From Heterobilharzia americana (Eukaryota; Platyhelminthes; Trematoda; Strigeidida; Schistosomatidae): 64,000 nt of DNA. A program made the position numbers and the translations under genes. Below the pieces are notes generated by a model. That model had not been told where the DNA came from. It worked only from the letters and a program-made list of their open reading frames with translations, and searched no databases. Numbering within the stretch: the stretch's first letter is position 1; each line of letters opens with the position of its first letter. The stretch is taken from positions 17,989,755 to 18,053,754 of the forward strand of contig OX104132.1 of the NCBI GenBank assembly GCA_944470555.2, given 5' to 3'. Below are positions 44,000-56,442 of this stretch, piece by piece.

Positions 44000-44240
44000 G
44001 ACTAGCAGAGGAATCAAAAGACACATTTTCACCTGTTTGGGACTCATCACTTGGATGTACCTGGACCCCAGTGAGTGGTGTTGTTCTCACTGAGGCTTGA
44101 ACGCAGTAACCTTCACTTCAAACACCAGACCGTTATCCACTAAGCCACTGGTGCACGGTAACCACCTCCTGTGCAACAGGTACCACTTATTATAATGATA
44201 CTCATAATTTCCCCTTACTATGTGGCCGATTTGTTCGACC
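44000..44240 (-). mobile_element. Family A SINE with upstream module, left arm
   Basis: On minus: upstream module CAGAGGTCGAACAAATCGGC, GTTGCACAGGAGGTGG, head CAGTGGCTTAGTGGATAACG, linker ACCACTCACTGGGGTCCAGG, and a ribozyme with GTGATGA in place of CTGATGA and GAAAATGTGTC. Stem I is broken at the core. Mirrored at 55352-55592. Confidence 0.8.
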
Positions 44241-44949
44241 TCTGTAGTTTGTCAATTTCATTTCACTTCACTTACATTATCATCATTATTATCACTTTAC
44301 ACTTCTTTGGCAGCATCTGATCGTTCTCTGATATTCACTTAATTTCACCACTTGTTAACACTTCATCCTTTATTCAGTGACCCATTTTCTATTTCTTCCA
44401 CATGAACAAATCCCATTGCAAATTGTATCACACATATATTCATTGGGTAACCTTTAAGTGCATTTATCTGACATTTTACCCATTAATCGTGCAACTCTAC
44501 AGCTTGATAATGAAGTCATTGCAAAGTAATAATAATTCGGTGATGCATATCATTTTCTCCTCATTCGTATATATCGAATTATACACTTTACTGGTATACG
44601 GAATGACGACAAGGCCCTGACTATCACTATGGAATTACTGACTCATAATCACAGCATAGGATGGATTAAAGGATACTTCTTAAAAGCATTAAAGTTAGAA
44701 AGAGAAAGATACTGATTACTGATCCTTTCACTGATGTCTAACACATAAAGGTGACATGTAGATGAAGATGGCAGACATTCGGAAAAATCTGCTACAACTG
44801 GAAAGTGTAAAGAACGATGCAACAGACTAAGAAAAATGAGTTTCAGAGTTTCGTAGTTGCTTCCATATTTAATTGAGCTATGAATAATGGTTGCAGTGTC
44901 ATCCCATTAACAAAAACTCTACTTCAAACTTGGAGTTTGTGTGAATTTG

Positions 44950-45130
44950 TTAGTTTGAGTCATGTATGGGCATCGATTACAGAAACATTGAGGAACTGAG
45001 GACACTTGGTGACTATTTCTTCCCAATATGGAAATTCTCATAGCAAAGCTCATCAACGACCTCACCAAGGATCGAACTCAGGACATTCAGACTACGCAAC
45101 CAGCATCCTAAGGTTCAGCCACCTGGTCGA
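44950..45130 (-). mobile_element. Family B-like repeat, left arm
   Basis: On minus: CAGGTGGCTGAACCTTAGG (A-box region), GTCCTGAGTTCGATCCTTGG (B box), a degraded ribozyme stretch, and the terminus CTCAATGTTTCTGTAATCGATG. Mirrored at 54462-54642. Confidence 0.65.
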
Positions 45131-45620
45131 AACACAGTGAACAACATTGATGTTTTCGAAGCACAAAAGTAACATTCGTTAAGCGACAATCATCAGCACA
45201 ATGCTCAAACATAAACGTTTTCACTGTTTTTAGCATAACGTTCAAACTGGATCAATGTCAATGGATAATGTAAAAAACTACTATAACACATATGCTACAA
45301 CTAAGAAGAGCACAACGTGAGATAAAAAGACGAAAATTTGAGTCACTACCTATTCTCATCAATCTCATGAGACTCCGAATTGAAATATACAATTCCCCAC
45401 TAGGAAACAAACACACATCCAGTGATCACATCAGTCTCCATGTTGACAATCAGTTGTGTGTACACCTCACTGATTTCACGAACATAGTATCAAATGCGTG
45501 GATAACTGGTTGTATCCAGATTCATGTAACCACTCCATATGTGCATGGTTTTCAGCTTTTCTCAGAGTGATGAGGATCAACTAATGAAATAAATAATTAA
45601 GCTTCTGTATTCTGTTAAAA

Positions 45621-48600
45621 ACCTCGCCTAGTTATCTAGTTCACTAGTTACTAGCCGGTCGAAAACCCCGGTGAAAAGTGAAGGTTGGGCATAGGGCTTG
45701 CAACCCTACCCTGTAAAACAAATCTAACCGCTAAACAAACTTCACAGCACAAACAAAATATAAAAAATAAAAACAAAATTGTTCCCCACTGGAATCGGAG
45801 AGTCCAAATTACCCCACTTATTGAAAGCCTTCGGGAAGCCAATTGGCCGGTTTGTCTCCTCTCGATGAAAGCGAAAATAAATGTGGAGATATGGAATATC
45901 CGCACCATGTTTGAACCCAGCGAAGTTAACCAAATCGTAAACGAGATGAAAAGGTATCACACTGAAGTGTTCGGAATTTGCAAAAGCAGATGGAATGGGA
46001 GTGGACTCTCCAAACACTCAACTGGAGAATCAATAATCTACTCCGATATTGTCACCCATACGACAACAACGAGCACATTGAATTATGGAGTGGCTATCAT
46101 GATATCCTCAAGAGAATCGAAGGCTCTCTCACATGCAGTGGGAACCAATCTCCCCCTGCAGGATCCGGATCATGACAGCAAGATTCAACTCAAAAGGAAG
46201 GAAGGTCACAATCATACAATGTTACGCTATGCACTTACAAATAATGCAGAGTAAGAGAAAAAGGAGGAATTCTACAGACAACTGCAATCAACACTGGACA
46301 AGACACTGCCTCAGTTGGCGATATCAAAATTCTGATGGGCGGAGTGACATGAATGCCAAACTGGGAGGGGACAACACAGGAAGAGAACTAACCATGGTTC
46401 GAGAAACGCTCGATGAGGTGATGAATGAGAATGGAAAATTGTTTACAGAATTCTGAGCATTCAACGATTTGGTTATTGCAGGTAGTGTAATCAAGCACCA
46501 AGATATCCACAAAGGGACATGGATTTCACCAGATACCAGGACACACTAAAAATCAGATCGATTTTACCCAATCTCAAGAAAGTGGAGACGCAGTCAGCCT
46601 ACTTGACACAAGGTCAAGAAGAGGAGCAGATGTAGGTTCATACCATCAGACTATCTAGTGCAAGGAACCTTCCAAATCAAGTTGAAAGCCATCAAGGAAG
46701 TTGGTGATAGACCACAGTTCAAGTACAACACTCGCAATTTGAAGGACGAAACTACAAAGAAATCTTCAAGTCAGCCATCAGGACAAAATGGGAGATATCG
46801 AGGGACATCCCTGAAGAAACCTGTGTGGAATAACACAGGAAGTCTTTGAAAGAGATGTGGAAAGAAACCTGCATATCCAACCGTATTAGGAAGGAAGAAG
46901 AAAGAAGACAAGGGCTGGGTCTCGATGGACAAATTGAAACTGATAGAGCGGGGAGAGGAGGATGGTGAAGCAGAAGATGAACCAGTGCAAGGATGCACAA
47001 TGAGAAGAGGATCTGAGTACAATGTATAAAATACTGGGCAAAAAAGTGAGGAAAAGTGCACGGAAAGTCAGGAGACACTTCTATGAAACACTGGCAAGTG
47101 AAGCAGAACAGGCTGCAGGTATGAGAGCTAGAGACTTGACAACGTTGTATTAAATAACCAGGTACTATCTGGGAGGGGAGACATCAACGCAGATGAAACC
47201 AATAAAAGATGATGAAGGAAATATAATTACCAAAGAGGAGAAACAAAAGAAACGATCGGCCGACCATTTCAAGAAGCTCTTGAATCGACCACTTCATCCA
47301 GAAATAACACCTACAGCCACTGAACTACAAGTGCACACAAATCCTCCAACAAAAGTCAAAGTCCTGAACGCCATAAGGCTACTGAAATGCGAGAAAGCAG
47401 CAAGACCAAATGTAATCCCACCAGAAGCACTGAGAGCAGACGCAGAGACAACAGTGGACATCCTCACACCACACCACTATTGCAGAAGGTGTGGAAGGAA
47501 GGGAATGTACCTGCTGGTGGATTGGAAGAAGTGCTACCTTGTCAAACTTCCAAAGAAGGTGCACCAAAGTCTTTACAAGAACTGGTGTAGAATCACGCTC
47601 CTGTCTACCCAGAGCAAGCAAAATATTAAGGCGCATCATCTTGGAGAGATTGAAGGATGCACTGGATTCAAAACCACGATCAGGCTGGCTTGATTCAGGA
47701 AGTACAAATCATGTGCGGACCAAATTGCTACGCTTTGCATCATCATAGAACAGAATATAGAATGGCAGTCGATTCTCTACCTTGAATTCATCGACTTTGA
47801 GAAATCATTCGACAGCGTCGACCGAGAAGTAATTTGGCGGGCAACTGCTTCAACACTACGGAATACCACAAACCTTTATCAATCTCATTCAACAACTATG
47901 TGAAGATGCTACATGCCAAGTAATTCACAATGGGAAACTCAGTGATGCCTTTGAAGTGAAGGCAGGAGTAAAACAAGGCTGTCTACTATCATCCATGATC
48001 TTCCTGATTGTGGTCGACCTGATCATGCAGCGAATAGTGGGGAGCGAGAAGAGGGGGATACGCTGGACCGCGGAAAAGAACTTAGAAGACTTGGATATCG
48101 CCGGCGACTCATGTCATGACTTATGTCATACAAACTTGAAGATGTACAGTCGAAAACTAACAAGTTGACAGGAGAGGCATGACAGGACAGCGACGACGAG
48201 ACTGCAAATGAATATAGAGAAGACAGAGGTGATGAAGACACCCAAATAACACCCCCACCAACAATTACAAGCTCCAACCACCATCAAGGGGAGAAAATTA
48301 AAGGCAGTAACCTCCTTCACCTATCTAGGCAGCATCTTTTCAACTACAGATGGCGGCACAGACAAGGATGTCGAGGTCAGAATCGGAAACACAGCAACAC
48401 AGGCCTTCATTAGCCTGAAAACAGTGTGGAGATCTTCTGCACTCAGCATGTGGAACAAGATCTGGATTTTCAACAGCGACATCAAGTCAAGTCAGTGCTT
48501 CTGTATTGTTCAGAGACTTGATGCGTTTCGAAAGGGATTTCCAATAAACTACAGACATTCATCAACAACTGCCTACGCTCACTACTGACGATCAGATGGA

Positions 48601-48960
48601 TTGCCAGAAAGAATAAGCAACATGGAACTCTGGGAACGAACCATCGAAGCAAGAAGCTATCGCTCAACATATATGCACTGGAAGGAGGAGATGGATTGGA
48701 TCGGGCATACAGTGGGAAGACTGACTAGGGATATCACGCGTCAGGATCTCGAGTGGAACCCCTATGGGAAGCGACGAGTTGGGCTCTGAGGTGAGGGTGA
48801 CATGGAGGAGATCGTGCGATGAGGAAAGGAGTGGTTGTGTGGCATCGTGGAGCCAGGTTCAAAATATTTCAGAGAACAGAGCGCATTGGAGATGTGCTAC
48901 TGCAACCGTATGTTCCATTAGGAACTGAAGGGACAAATAGTAAAATAATCATAATGATTT
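45621..48960 (+). mobile_element. Full-length RTE-clade retrotransposon inserted in left arm
   Basis: About 3.34 kb, the usual length for RTE elements. The leader ACCTCGCCTAG..CACTAGTTACTAG matches the other 5' ends. An APE-type endonuclease follows (VEIWNIRTMFEPSEV; SRWNGSG; then, after shifts, TARFNSKGRKVTIIQCYA) at about 45870-46560. The reverse transcriptase spans 47200-48170: LLVDWKKCYLVKLPKK, FIDFEKSFDSVDREVIW, VKQGCLLSSMIFLIVVD. The FADD position reads IAGD (48096-48109), so catalysis is lost. The C-terminal region runs to 48940 (SNMELWERTIEARSY; LEWNPYGKRRVGL). Multiple frameshifts. Flanks TGTTAAAA (45612) and TGTGAAAA (48961) are an imperfect target duplication. The uninterrupted site survives in the right arm near 53976. 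Confidence 0.93.
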
Positions 48961-49363
48961 TGTGAAAAAATCTATCCTCACAGCCAAAGTAAAGAAACCT
49001 AATTCGCCTTTTCTATCGTTACTACAATGGTATTTCAAAACATTCATGATAACACTCTAATGAAAATACACCTCCTCTCACATTCTCAACTTTTCACTGT
49101 CGTACTTGGAGTAGTCGACCTCAAATCTTACTGTGTTACGTGGCAATTGAAGTCTCATTATGAAGTTTATATTTTCAAATGTGTAAAATTTGAGAACGGT
49201 TTTGAATAATCTGAGTGAGTCTGTTGCATATGGTAGAAAATATTCCAACTTTGGTGAATCCTGATGCTTTCACTATATAAAGTGCTGAATTATTGTGAAC
49301 ACTTCATCATTTTCTGTGCCTAATATTGAAGTTGACTTTGTAAATCATAAAAGCTTTGCCTTC

Positions 49364-50219
49364 TTTGGATGTCTATGAAGTCAAATTTACCTATCCTTCC
49401 TGTCATCTTCGACAGACAAAACTTACGCAAACCAAGCATCTCCCCTTGACCAATAGTCTCAATTTCGGGAACTCCGGGTTTTAATCTATGAAGAGAGCTT
49501 TCGACGAGACCGAAATATCTTGTCCAGTTCTGCGGACACTCTATCAAATGGTCGTGAGAACTGGTAGAAAGGATCAAAGACATCAACAACTCAGACGACT
49601 AATTGACCGTCGCCTTTGATGTCACAGCATTATGCACATCAGTCGAGCCACTCTTATATTGGCGTTCTGCTTAAACTTTGGGCTACTAAATATTTTCTAT
49701 CGAATATATTTCATCAAATTCTTTCCCTTCAGTTTGTTTTAGTTTTCAAATATGCTTTTTAAACGCTTCATGTACCCTTGCACACTTTTAAAATGGTTTC
49801 AAACTGCCATTTCACAACCTAACAGCAAAAGAAAGAAAAAAAGGATATATCAGTAAGAGACCGGATTATAAACGCACGTAAACACAGTTCATTACTATTC
49901 CTTGGATAACCATGTCCAATTGCAGATAATGGTAGTGGCTCGACCAACTACCACTACCAAAATTACTCTCAACTCGCTATTCATTCATCAGTCCAAGGCA
50001 GACGCTAATGTAGTAGCAAGTACCTGTTTAACATTTTGGCTTTCATGCCTGTTATTATTATCATCATTCAAATGCAACGATTATTTCTCCCAAATATATA
50101 TTTTACGGGGAAGGAATCTGTTGAACTATTACATGCTGAGAACTCAATGCTGTACCACACGTATTGATTGGAACTAAGGAGTTATTATTATTATTAATAA
50201 CTAGCCAAGGATACTCTAT
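49364..50219. other. Spacer of the inverted repeat, unassigned part
   Basis: No recognised element. An 89-codon minus-strand frame at 49320-49589 overlaps the arm end and has no known motif. A short TTA run lies at about 50180-50194. Confidence 0.5.
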
Positions 50220-51345
50220 GTCTTGCTCCCTGAAGACACATGTCATTTAGAATGCACAAGTCTGATGGAACTCATTGATCTCTGTCCGAGAACAAATTTT
50301 CAGTTTAGTGGAAAGATATTCAAACAAACGAAAGGAACTGCAATGGGATCACCGATATCCAAATCAATTGCAGAAGCAGTGATGTAGAGACTGGAAGACA
50401 TCACTCTACATGTGATCAAACCAAAAGTTTGGATCCACAGTGTGGACGTTACTTTCGTTAACATTAAAAAGATGAGGTTTTCGGGTTTCACTTGTATTTG
50501 GATGGTGAGTTTGATCAACAACTTTTTCAATGACTTCAAATTCCAACTGGAGAAGGTGTCGAACAAACACTTACCATTCCTAAACTTTCTAGCCAGTAGA
50601 ACGATTGTCGGAAAATTAGAAACTCAAGTGTATAGAAAGTAATCGCAAACTGATCCTATCCCTACTACAATAGCAACAACTCAGTAAAACAAAAAAATTA
50701 GTTGTATACAGACCTTTTTCGAAAGAGCGACAATCATTTGCAATACAACAATTTCATGGAGAAACGAAGATAATTACTTGATGTCTGTCCTAAAGAAGAA
50801 CGTCTACCCTGGAAAGTTAATCAAAAATTTCTTACACAGTTCATCGTCAACTACAAAATCCCCCACAAAGATTAGTTAATGGATCATCCTACCGTATACA
50901 AAGGGTGTATCAGAGATCACAGCAAGATTACTGAAACTATTTGCTATTGCTGTACCTCATAAACCAACAAATTCCCTTCAAACTATATTATGCTGAATAA
51001 AGAACTCAACAGTCAAAGAAGATAATCTAAATATCATTTACAAAGCTAAATGCAGTAATTGTGATCAACACTACATTGGACAAAGTGATGGCCGTCTTCA
51101 CCTTCATCTACATGGATACCAATTGGTTATAAAAGTTTCAACACTTCATCAATTATTTCAGTGCCTGTGGATAACTATGGACATGGCTTCAATTTTGACA
51201 ATGTAAAAATCTAGGATAGAAGAAACATAAAGAATATCAGAGAGATCCTAGAAACTTAGCCTTCAGGTCAGTCAGCAATTATTTAATAGACAGACATAAA
51301 CCGAGTTTACAAAACGAATAAGAAACATGAAAATCAATAAAAAGG
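50220..51345 (+). mobile_element. Penelope-like element 2, decayed
   Basis: Distinct from PLE-1 and PLE-3. The plus strand reads LMELIDLCPRTNFQFSGK, then QTKGTAMGSPIS (about 50325-50360) and IAEAVM, stop, RLED. The catalytic strand is at about 50436-50460 as HSVDVTFVNIKK (YVDD expected, second Asp lost). Then come a thumb (NKHLPFLNFLASRT..VYRK) and GIY-YIG (CDQHYIGQSDGRLHLHLHGY near 51060-51120; GHGFNFDNVKI near 51180-51215). The N-terminal part is not recognised. Stops throughout. Confidence 0.85.
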
Positions 51346-51349
51346 ACAG

Positions 51350-53610
51350 AGTGTAGGTGTAAAACTTGGTCAATGTGATTCCATATTAGTTTTTTTTTGA
51401 TTTATCGCACACAGTGATCAGTATTATTTACCTGATGACCACGTTTCGAGCATAAGTTATTACTGCTTATAAACATATCAATGTAATCACACTACATTCG
51501 ACATTTGATTTTTATAGTTACTTCACCCCATATGATTTATTTTTATTGGTGGTGAAATTTTCTGTGTCTCTGGTATATCTGCTGGGACATTTCTATTACA
51601 TGTGTTGGGTGTTGATTCAATGAACAAAGATTCAGTAATCAATCTCTCTCTCCACCTATTTATATTAGACTTAAGTACAGTGACTTTATCCCACCTTAAT
51701 GTGTGGTTGTGGGATTGTGTTAATGCATGCAATGCAATAGACGAGTGTTTTTCCAGATTACTGTTCTTCTTTGGTTCTGGCATTCTATATTTAGCTAAGT
51801 TCCTATAATCGGGTGTGGTAACAGATCCCGACCGGATGACTGGTTTGACCTGTGTACTTGATCTTACGGTCATTACATGGAATTCGATGAACTAGATTAT
51901 TTTGCCTAATTGGTTCTATCAGATCTTTAAGTCAGCTGACAAAGCTTAGTTGTGGGTTTGTAGGCTTAAATGCCACCCCAATACCAGTTCTGTTAAGGAT
52001 TCTACGCAACGTTTATGGTGAGCCTTCCTTGTAGGGTAACTTAATGGAGGCTGTGAACTCCTTTATACTCGTGTTGTCGTTACTATTCGTACTCGTATTA
52101 CTGTTATTTTTTCGTTTCTTGTGCGCTCGTACGAATTTCTCGATCAACTGCAGAATTGTTAACTCTTAGTTCTTCTTTTAAGCGTTTCATTTCCTTGTTT
52201 AAGTGCTCTCTCTGACTAGTCAGTTTTCTAGCTCTATCATTCAGACATCTGACCAAGCCTGCGTTAACTAATATTGAATAGGATGATTTGAAGTCTAGAT
52301 TTCTGTTGGTATATGTCGATTTTCTGAAGACAGTAGTATCCAAACCACCATCTGTCCTTTGTTTTATCTTCCCATTCAACTAAGGTAATTCTTCTTCTTC
52401 ATTTCTACCTCATAAGTGAATTAGATTGCGTCTACTATCGAGTTTATGTGTGTGAGGAAATTGTCGATATGTTCCGATTTCAACACAGTGAATGTGTCAA
52501 CCACATATTGCCACCATACCTTTGGTGCAGGATTAAGTGTTTGTAAAGCCATGTTTTCCCAACTATCCATAAATATATCTGCTTCGATTGGGGATATTGG
52601 CTGTCCTATTGCTATACCTTGTGTTTGTCTGTATATTTTGTCCTGAGACTTGAAGACTGTGGGGATCAGACACAACTGTACGCCTAATTTGATCTGATTA
52701 ATCGATATCTTAGTTCTATGAGTAAGTTCTGAGCAAATATTTAGTTGACTTCTGATTGCCTCCAGTACCATATTGATTGGTATTTTATTATGAAGACTTT
52801 CTGCATCTAAACTAACCATTTTTTCATCCTTTTCTATATGTAGGTTATTAGGCCTTAGTTTTAACTCGTAAGAGTTTACTAGTTTGCAATTTGAACGGAC
52901 ACAATATCGATACTTCATTTGTTTGGGTATATCTGAAGCCAAGTATGAGTCTAATGGGATAACCTGGTTTATGAAGCTTAACAGTGCCACAAATTCTCCT
53001 AGGATTATTAGTTTTAGGTATTAGATTAAACCATTTAGACTGACCTAGAGATGGCTTCAACCGGCGTACCAGGTCGACTATAGATTTCTTAATTGTATTC
53101 ATCACCGTGTATAAAGGTTTCTTCATCTCTTCATATGGTTCTGTTCGGATGTGTTCGTCAATTTTGTCGAAGTATTTCAGTTTGTCCATAACTACTGCTG
53201 CATTGCCTTTATCAGACTTAACAATTACCGTATTATTACCATTCCGTAGATTATTCAGAGTTGAATTTTCAAGTTTTGTTAAGTTTCGTTGTCTCTTCTT
53301 TCGTCTTTTCAGTGTTAGCACCAAACTGTGCTTTAACCTGTTGAGCATTTGCTGCATCCACCGTGTTTAACACTGTTTCTATGCGATGTATGACATCTGG
53401 TTTGAGATGACCTATTGTCACCTTGAAGTTGACTCCTTTTTCGAGTACGTTCTTCTCAGCTGAGCTTAATCTTCTCGAGGAGATACTGACTGCCGACTTT
53501 GTTCAATTGCTGTTTGACGTGTTTCATTTGTAATCTGATTATCGTCCGAAGGATATTTTTGATGCACTAATTTGTTGAAGGCAAAGCTTGTATGATTGAC
53601 AAAGTCAACT
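51350..53610 (-). mobile_element. Penelope-like element 1, nearly complete but inactive
   Basis: The minus strand carries, from 53610 down: an N-terminal region with EKNVLEKGVNFKVTIGHLKP; TVIVKSDKGNAAVVMDKLKY (about 53165-53225); VKLHKPGYPIRLI (about 52950-52990); EKMVSLDAESLHNKIPI (about 52780-52830); and GIAIGQPISPIEADIFMDSW (about 52555-52615). The catalytic strand YVVDTF is at 52490-52507, with one catalytic Asp changed to Val. The thumb is GGLDTTVFRKSTYTNRNLDF (about 52290-52355). GIY-YIG is at about 51840-51900 (KYTGQTSHP), and the C-terminus RWRERLITESLFIES lies before a stop near 51523. Then comes a 3' region shared with the other PLE-1 copies. Several frameshifts. Tail to tail with PLE-2. 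Confidence 0.9.
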
Positions 53611-54461
53611 TCAATATTAGGCACAGAAAATGATGAAGTGTTCACAATAATTCAGCACTTTATATAGTGAAAGCATCAGGATTCACCAAAGTTGGAATAT
53701 TTTCTACCATATGCAACAGACTCACTCAGATTATTCAAAACCGTTCTCAAATTTTACACATTTGAAAATATAAACTTCATAATGAGACTTCAATTGCCAC
53801 GTAACACAGTAAGATTTGAGGTCGACTACTCCAAGTACGACAGTGAAAAGTTGAGAATGTGAGAGGAGGTGTATTTTCATTAGAGTGTTATCATGAATGT
53901 TTTGAAATACCATTGTAGTAACGATAGAAAAGGCGAATTAGGTTTCTTTACTTTGGCTGTGAGGATAGATTTTTTCACAGGATACAGAAACTTAATTATT
54001 TATTTCATTAGTTGATCCTCATCACTCTGAGAAAAGCTGAAAACCATGCACATATGGAGTGGTTACATGAATCTGGATACAACCAGTTATCCACGCATTT
54101 GATACTATGTTCGTGAAATCAGTGAGGTGTACACACAACTGATTGTCAACATGGAGACTGATGTGATCACTGGATGTGTGTTTGTTTCCTAGTGGGGAAT
54201 TGTATATTTCAATTCGGAGTCTCATGAGATTGATGAGAATAGGTAGTGACTCAAATTTTCGTCTTTTTATCTCACGTTGTGCTCTTCTTAGTTGTAGCAT
54301 ATGTGTTATAGTAGTTTTTTACATTATCCATTGACATTGATCCAGTTTGAACGTTATGCTAAAAACAGTGAAAACGTTTATGTTTGAGCATTGTGCTGAT
54401 GATTGTCGCTTAACGAATGTTACTTTTGTGCTTCGAAAACATCAATGTTGTTCACTGTGTT

Positions 54462-54642
54462 TCGACCAGGTGGCTGAACCTTAGGATGCTGGTTGCGTAG
54501 TCTGAATGTCCTGAGTTCGATCCTTGGTGAGGTCGTTGATGAGCTTTGCTATGAGAATTTCCATATTGGGAAGAAATAGTCACCAAGTGTCCTCAGTTCC
54601 TCAATGTTTCTGTAATCGATGCCCATACATGACTCAAACTAA
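54462..54642 (+). mobile_element. Family B-like repeat, right arm
   Basis: Mirror of 44950-45130. tRNA-like A and B boxes (B box GAGTTCGATCC at about 54513-54523), then a degraded ribozyme stretch with TTCCATATTGGGAAGAAAT. Confidence 0.65.
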
Positions 54643-55351
54643 CAAATTCACACAAACTCCAAGTTTGAAGTAGAGTTTTTGTTAATGGGATGACACTGCA
54701 ACCATTATTCATAGCTCAATTAAATATGGAAGCAACTACGAAACTCTGAAACTCATTTTTCTTAGTCTGTTGCATCGTTCTTTACACTTTCCAGTTGTAG
54801 CAGATTTTTCCGAATGTCTGCCATCTTCATCTACATGTCACCTTTATGTGTTAGACATCAGTGAAAGGATCAGTAATCAGTATCTTTCTCTTTCTAACTT
54901 TAATGCTTTTAAGAAGTATCCTTTAATCCATCCTATGCTGTGATTATGAGTCAGTAATTCCATAGTGATAGTCAGGGCCTTGTCGTCATTCCGTATACCA
55001 GTAAAGTGTATAATTCGATATATACGAATGAGGAGAAAATGATATGCATCACCGAATTATTATTACTTTGCAATGACTTCATTATCAAGCTGTAGAGTTG
55101 CACGATTAATGGGTAAAATGTCAGATAAATGCACTTAAAGGTTACCCAATGAATATATGTGTGATACAATTTGCAATGGGATTTGTTCATGTGGAAGAAA
55201 TAGAAAATGGGTCACTGAATAAAGGATGAAGTGTTAACAAGTGGTGAAATTAAGTGAATATCAGAGAACGATCAGATGCTGCCAAAGAAGTGTAAAGTGA
55301 TAATAATGATGATAATGTAAGTGAAGTGAAATGAAATTGACAAACTACAGA

Positions 55352-55592
55352 GGTCGAACAAATCGGCCACATAGTAAGGGGAAATTATGAGTATCATTAT
55401 AATAAGTGGTACCTGTTGCACAGGAGGTGGTTACCGTGCACCAGTGGCTTAGTGGATAACGGTCTGGTGTTTGAAGTGAAGGTTACTGCGTTCAAGCCTC
55501 AGTGAGAACAACACCACTCACTGGGGTCCAGGTACATCCAAGTGATGAGTCCCAAACAGGTGAAAATGTGTCTTTTGATTCCTCTGCTAGTC
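55352..55592 (+). mobile_element. Family A SINE with upstream module, right arm
   Basis: Mirror of 44000-44240: upstream module, CAGTGGCTTAGTGGATAACG, linker, and a hammerhead-like region at about 55530-55585 with core GTGATGA, so the first core base is wrong. Confidence 0.8.
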
Positions 55593-55711
55593 ATCAAGAT
55601 CAAAATGACCAACATGAATTGTTAAGGCCAAGGTGGAGAAAGTGGTTTCACAAGATATTTTGGAACACATAATTTTGGTTTTTGTTCATGTATAGCAAAT
55701 GTAGTATAGCT

Positions 55712-55917
55712 ATGCATAAATGGCTAAATATTGAGCTAAATCCGTTAGATGTTCACACATCAATGCAATTGTTTCTCTTCACTCACCTTTGTTAAGCCGA
55801 AACGGGCAATGTTCATCAACTCGTTTTCGGAGGGCCTGCTTACAAAGTCTAATACATCCAACTCTACTGGAGCATGTGAATGTCTAGGTACACATAGATG
55901 TGGGCATAAGTGTTAGC
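55712..55917 (-). mobile_element. PLE-3 GIY-YIG endonuclease fragment, right arm
   Basis: Mirror of 43675-43880 with the same protein remnants on the minus strand. A third, shorter piece of this stretch recurs at 56634-56672. Confidence 0.7.
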
Positions 55918-56302
55918 CGTCCCTTCAGACACTATGGAACCAATCAACTGCTCGAGAATATCAACTTTATTCCAGCAGAATATAAGTTACCATTTATATA
56001 CTTCAACAGACTGCTATTCAACACTTTGACTGTCGTATCCGCTTCAAATTCCAAATTCATGAATCAAATTTTCTTAGGAACTGCAACAGGGTGAGGGGTC
56101 ACAATATACTGATTGATCACCTTTGATTACTCCAGTCTATTTATTCGACCTCACATTATTGAGATACTATTCGATGGACTTGCTTATTTTGGTTAATTGG
56201 GTTTTTTGGGTATTTCTAATGATAAATTTAAACTGTTTTACCACTTTGAAAACGAAGTTATGGAAAGATTGGACTCATTTTGAATTGATTATTTTATCTT
56301 AG

Positions 56303-56442
56303 GGAGTGACTTTAAATGCCACCCTAACAACTGTTGAATAATCCAATCAAGCTGTGATATTTCATCCGGGATAATACTTAACCGTAAAATAATGGAATGT
56401 AATTGGCTGTCTCATCAGTTGCTAGGGTGACCTTTAAAGTCA
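56303..56442. mobile_element. Small TIR element (MITE-like), copy 3, right arm
   Basis: Mirror of 43150-43289. Confidence 0.8.

Larger units (their letters stand above)
42971..49363 (+). repeat. Left arm of a large inverted repeat (RTE-interrupted)
   Basis: Mirrors 53577-56621. Left and right coordinates sum to exactly 99592 across several matched segments between 43498 and 45570, so there is no net indel over about 2 kb. After the RTE the sum is 102940, giving a net insertion of 3348 bp in this arm. Without it the arm is 3045 bp, as on the right. Translated frames along it are identical in both arms. It carries a small TIR element, a PLE-3 fragment, a family A SINE and a family B-like repeat, all mirrored. 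Confidence 0.93.

Noticed and set aside
45292..45570. 92-codon frame present in both arms of the inverted repeat (also 54022-54300)
   Set aside because: Being identical in both arms reflects the arms' near identity, not protein conservation. No motif recognised.
49320..49589. 89-codon minus-strand frame in the spacer
   Set aside because: No recognisable domain, and it crosses the inner edge of the left arm, so it is unlikely to be one gene. A search would be needed to exclude an exon.
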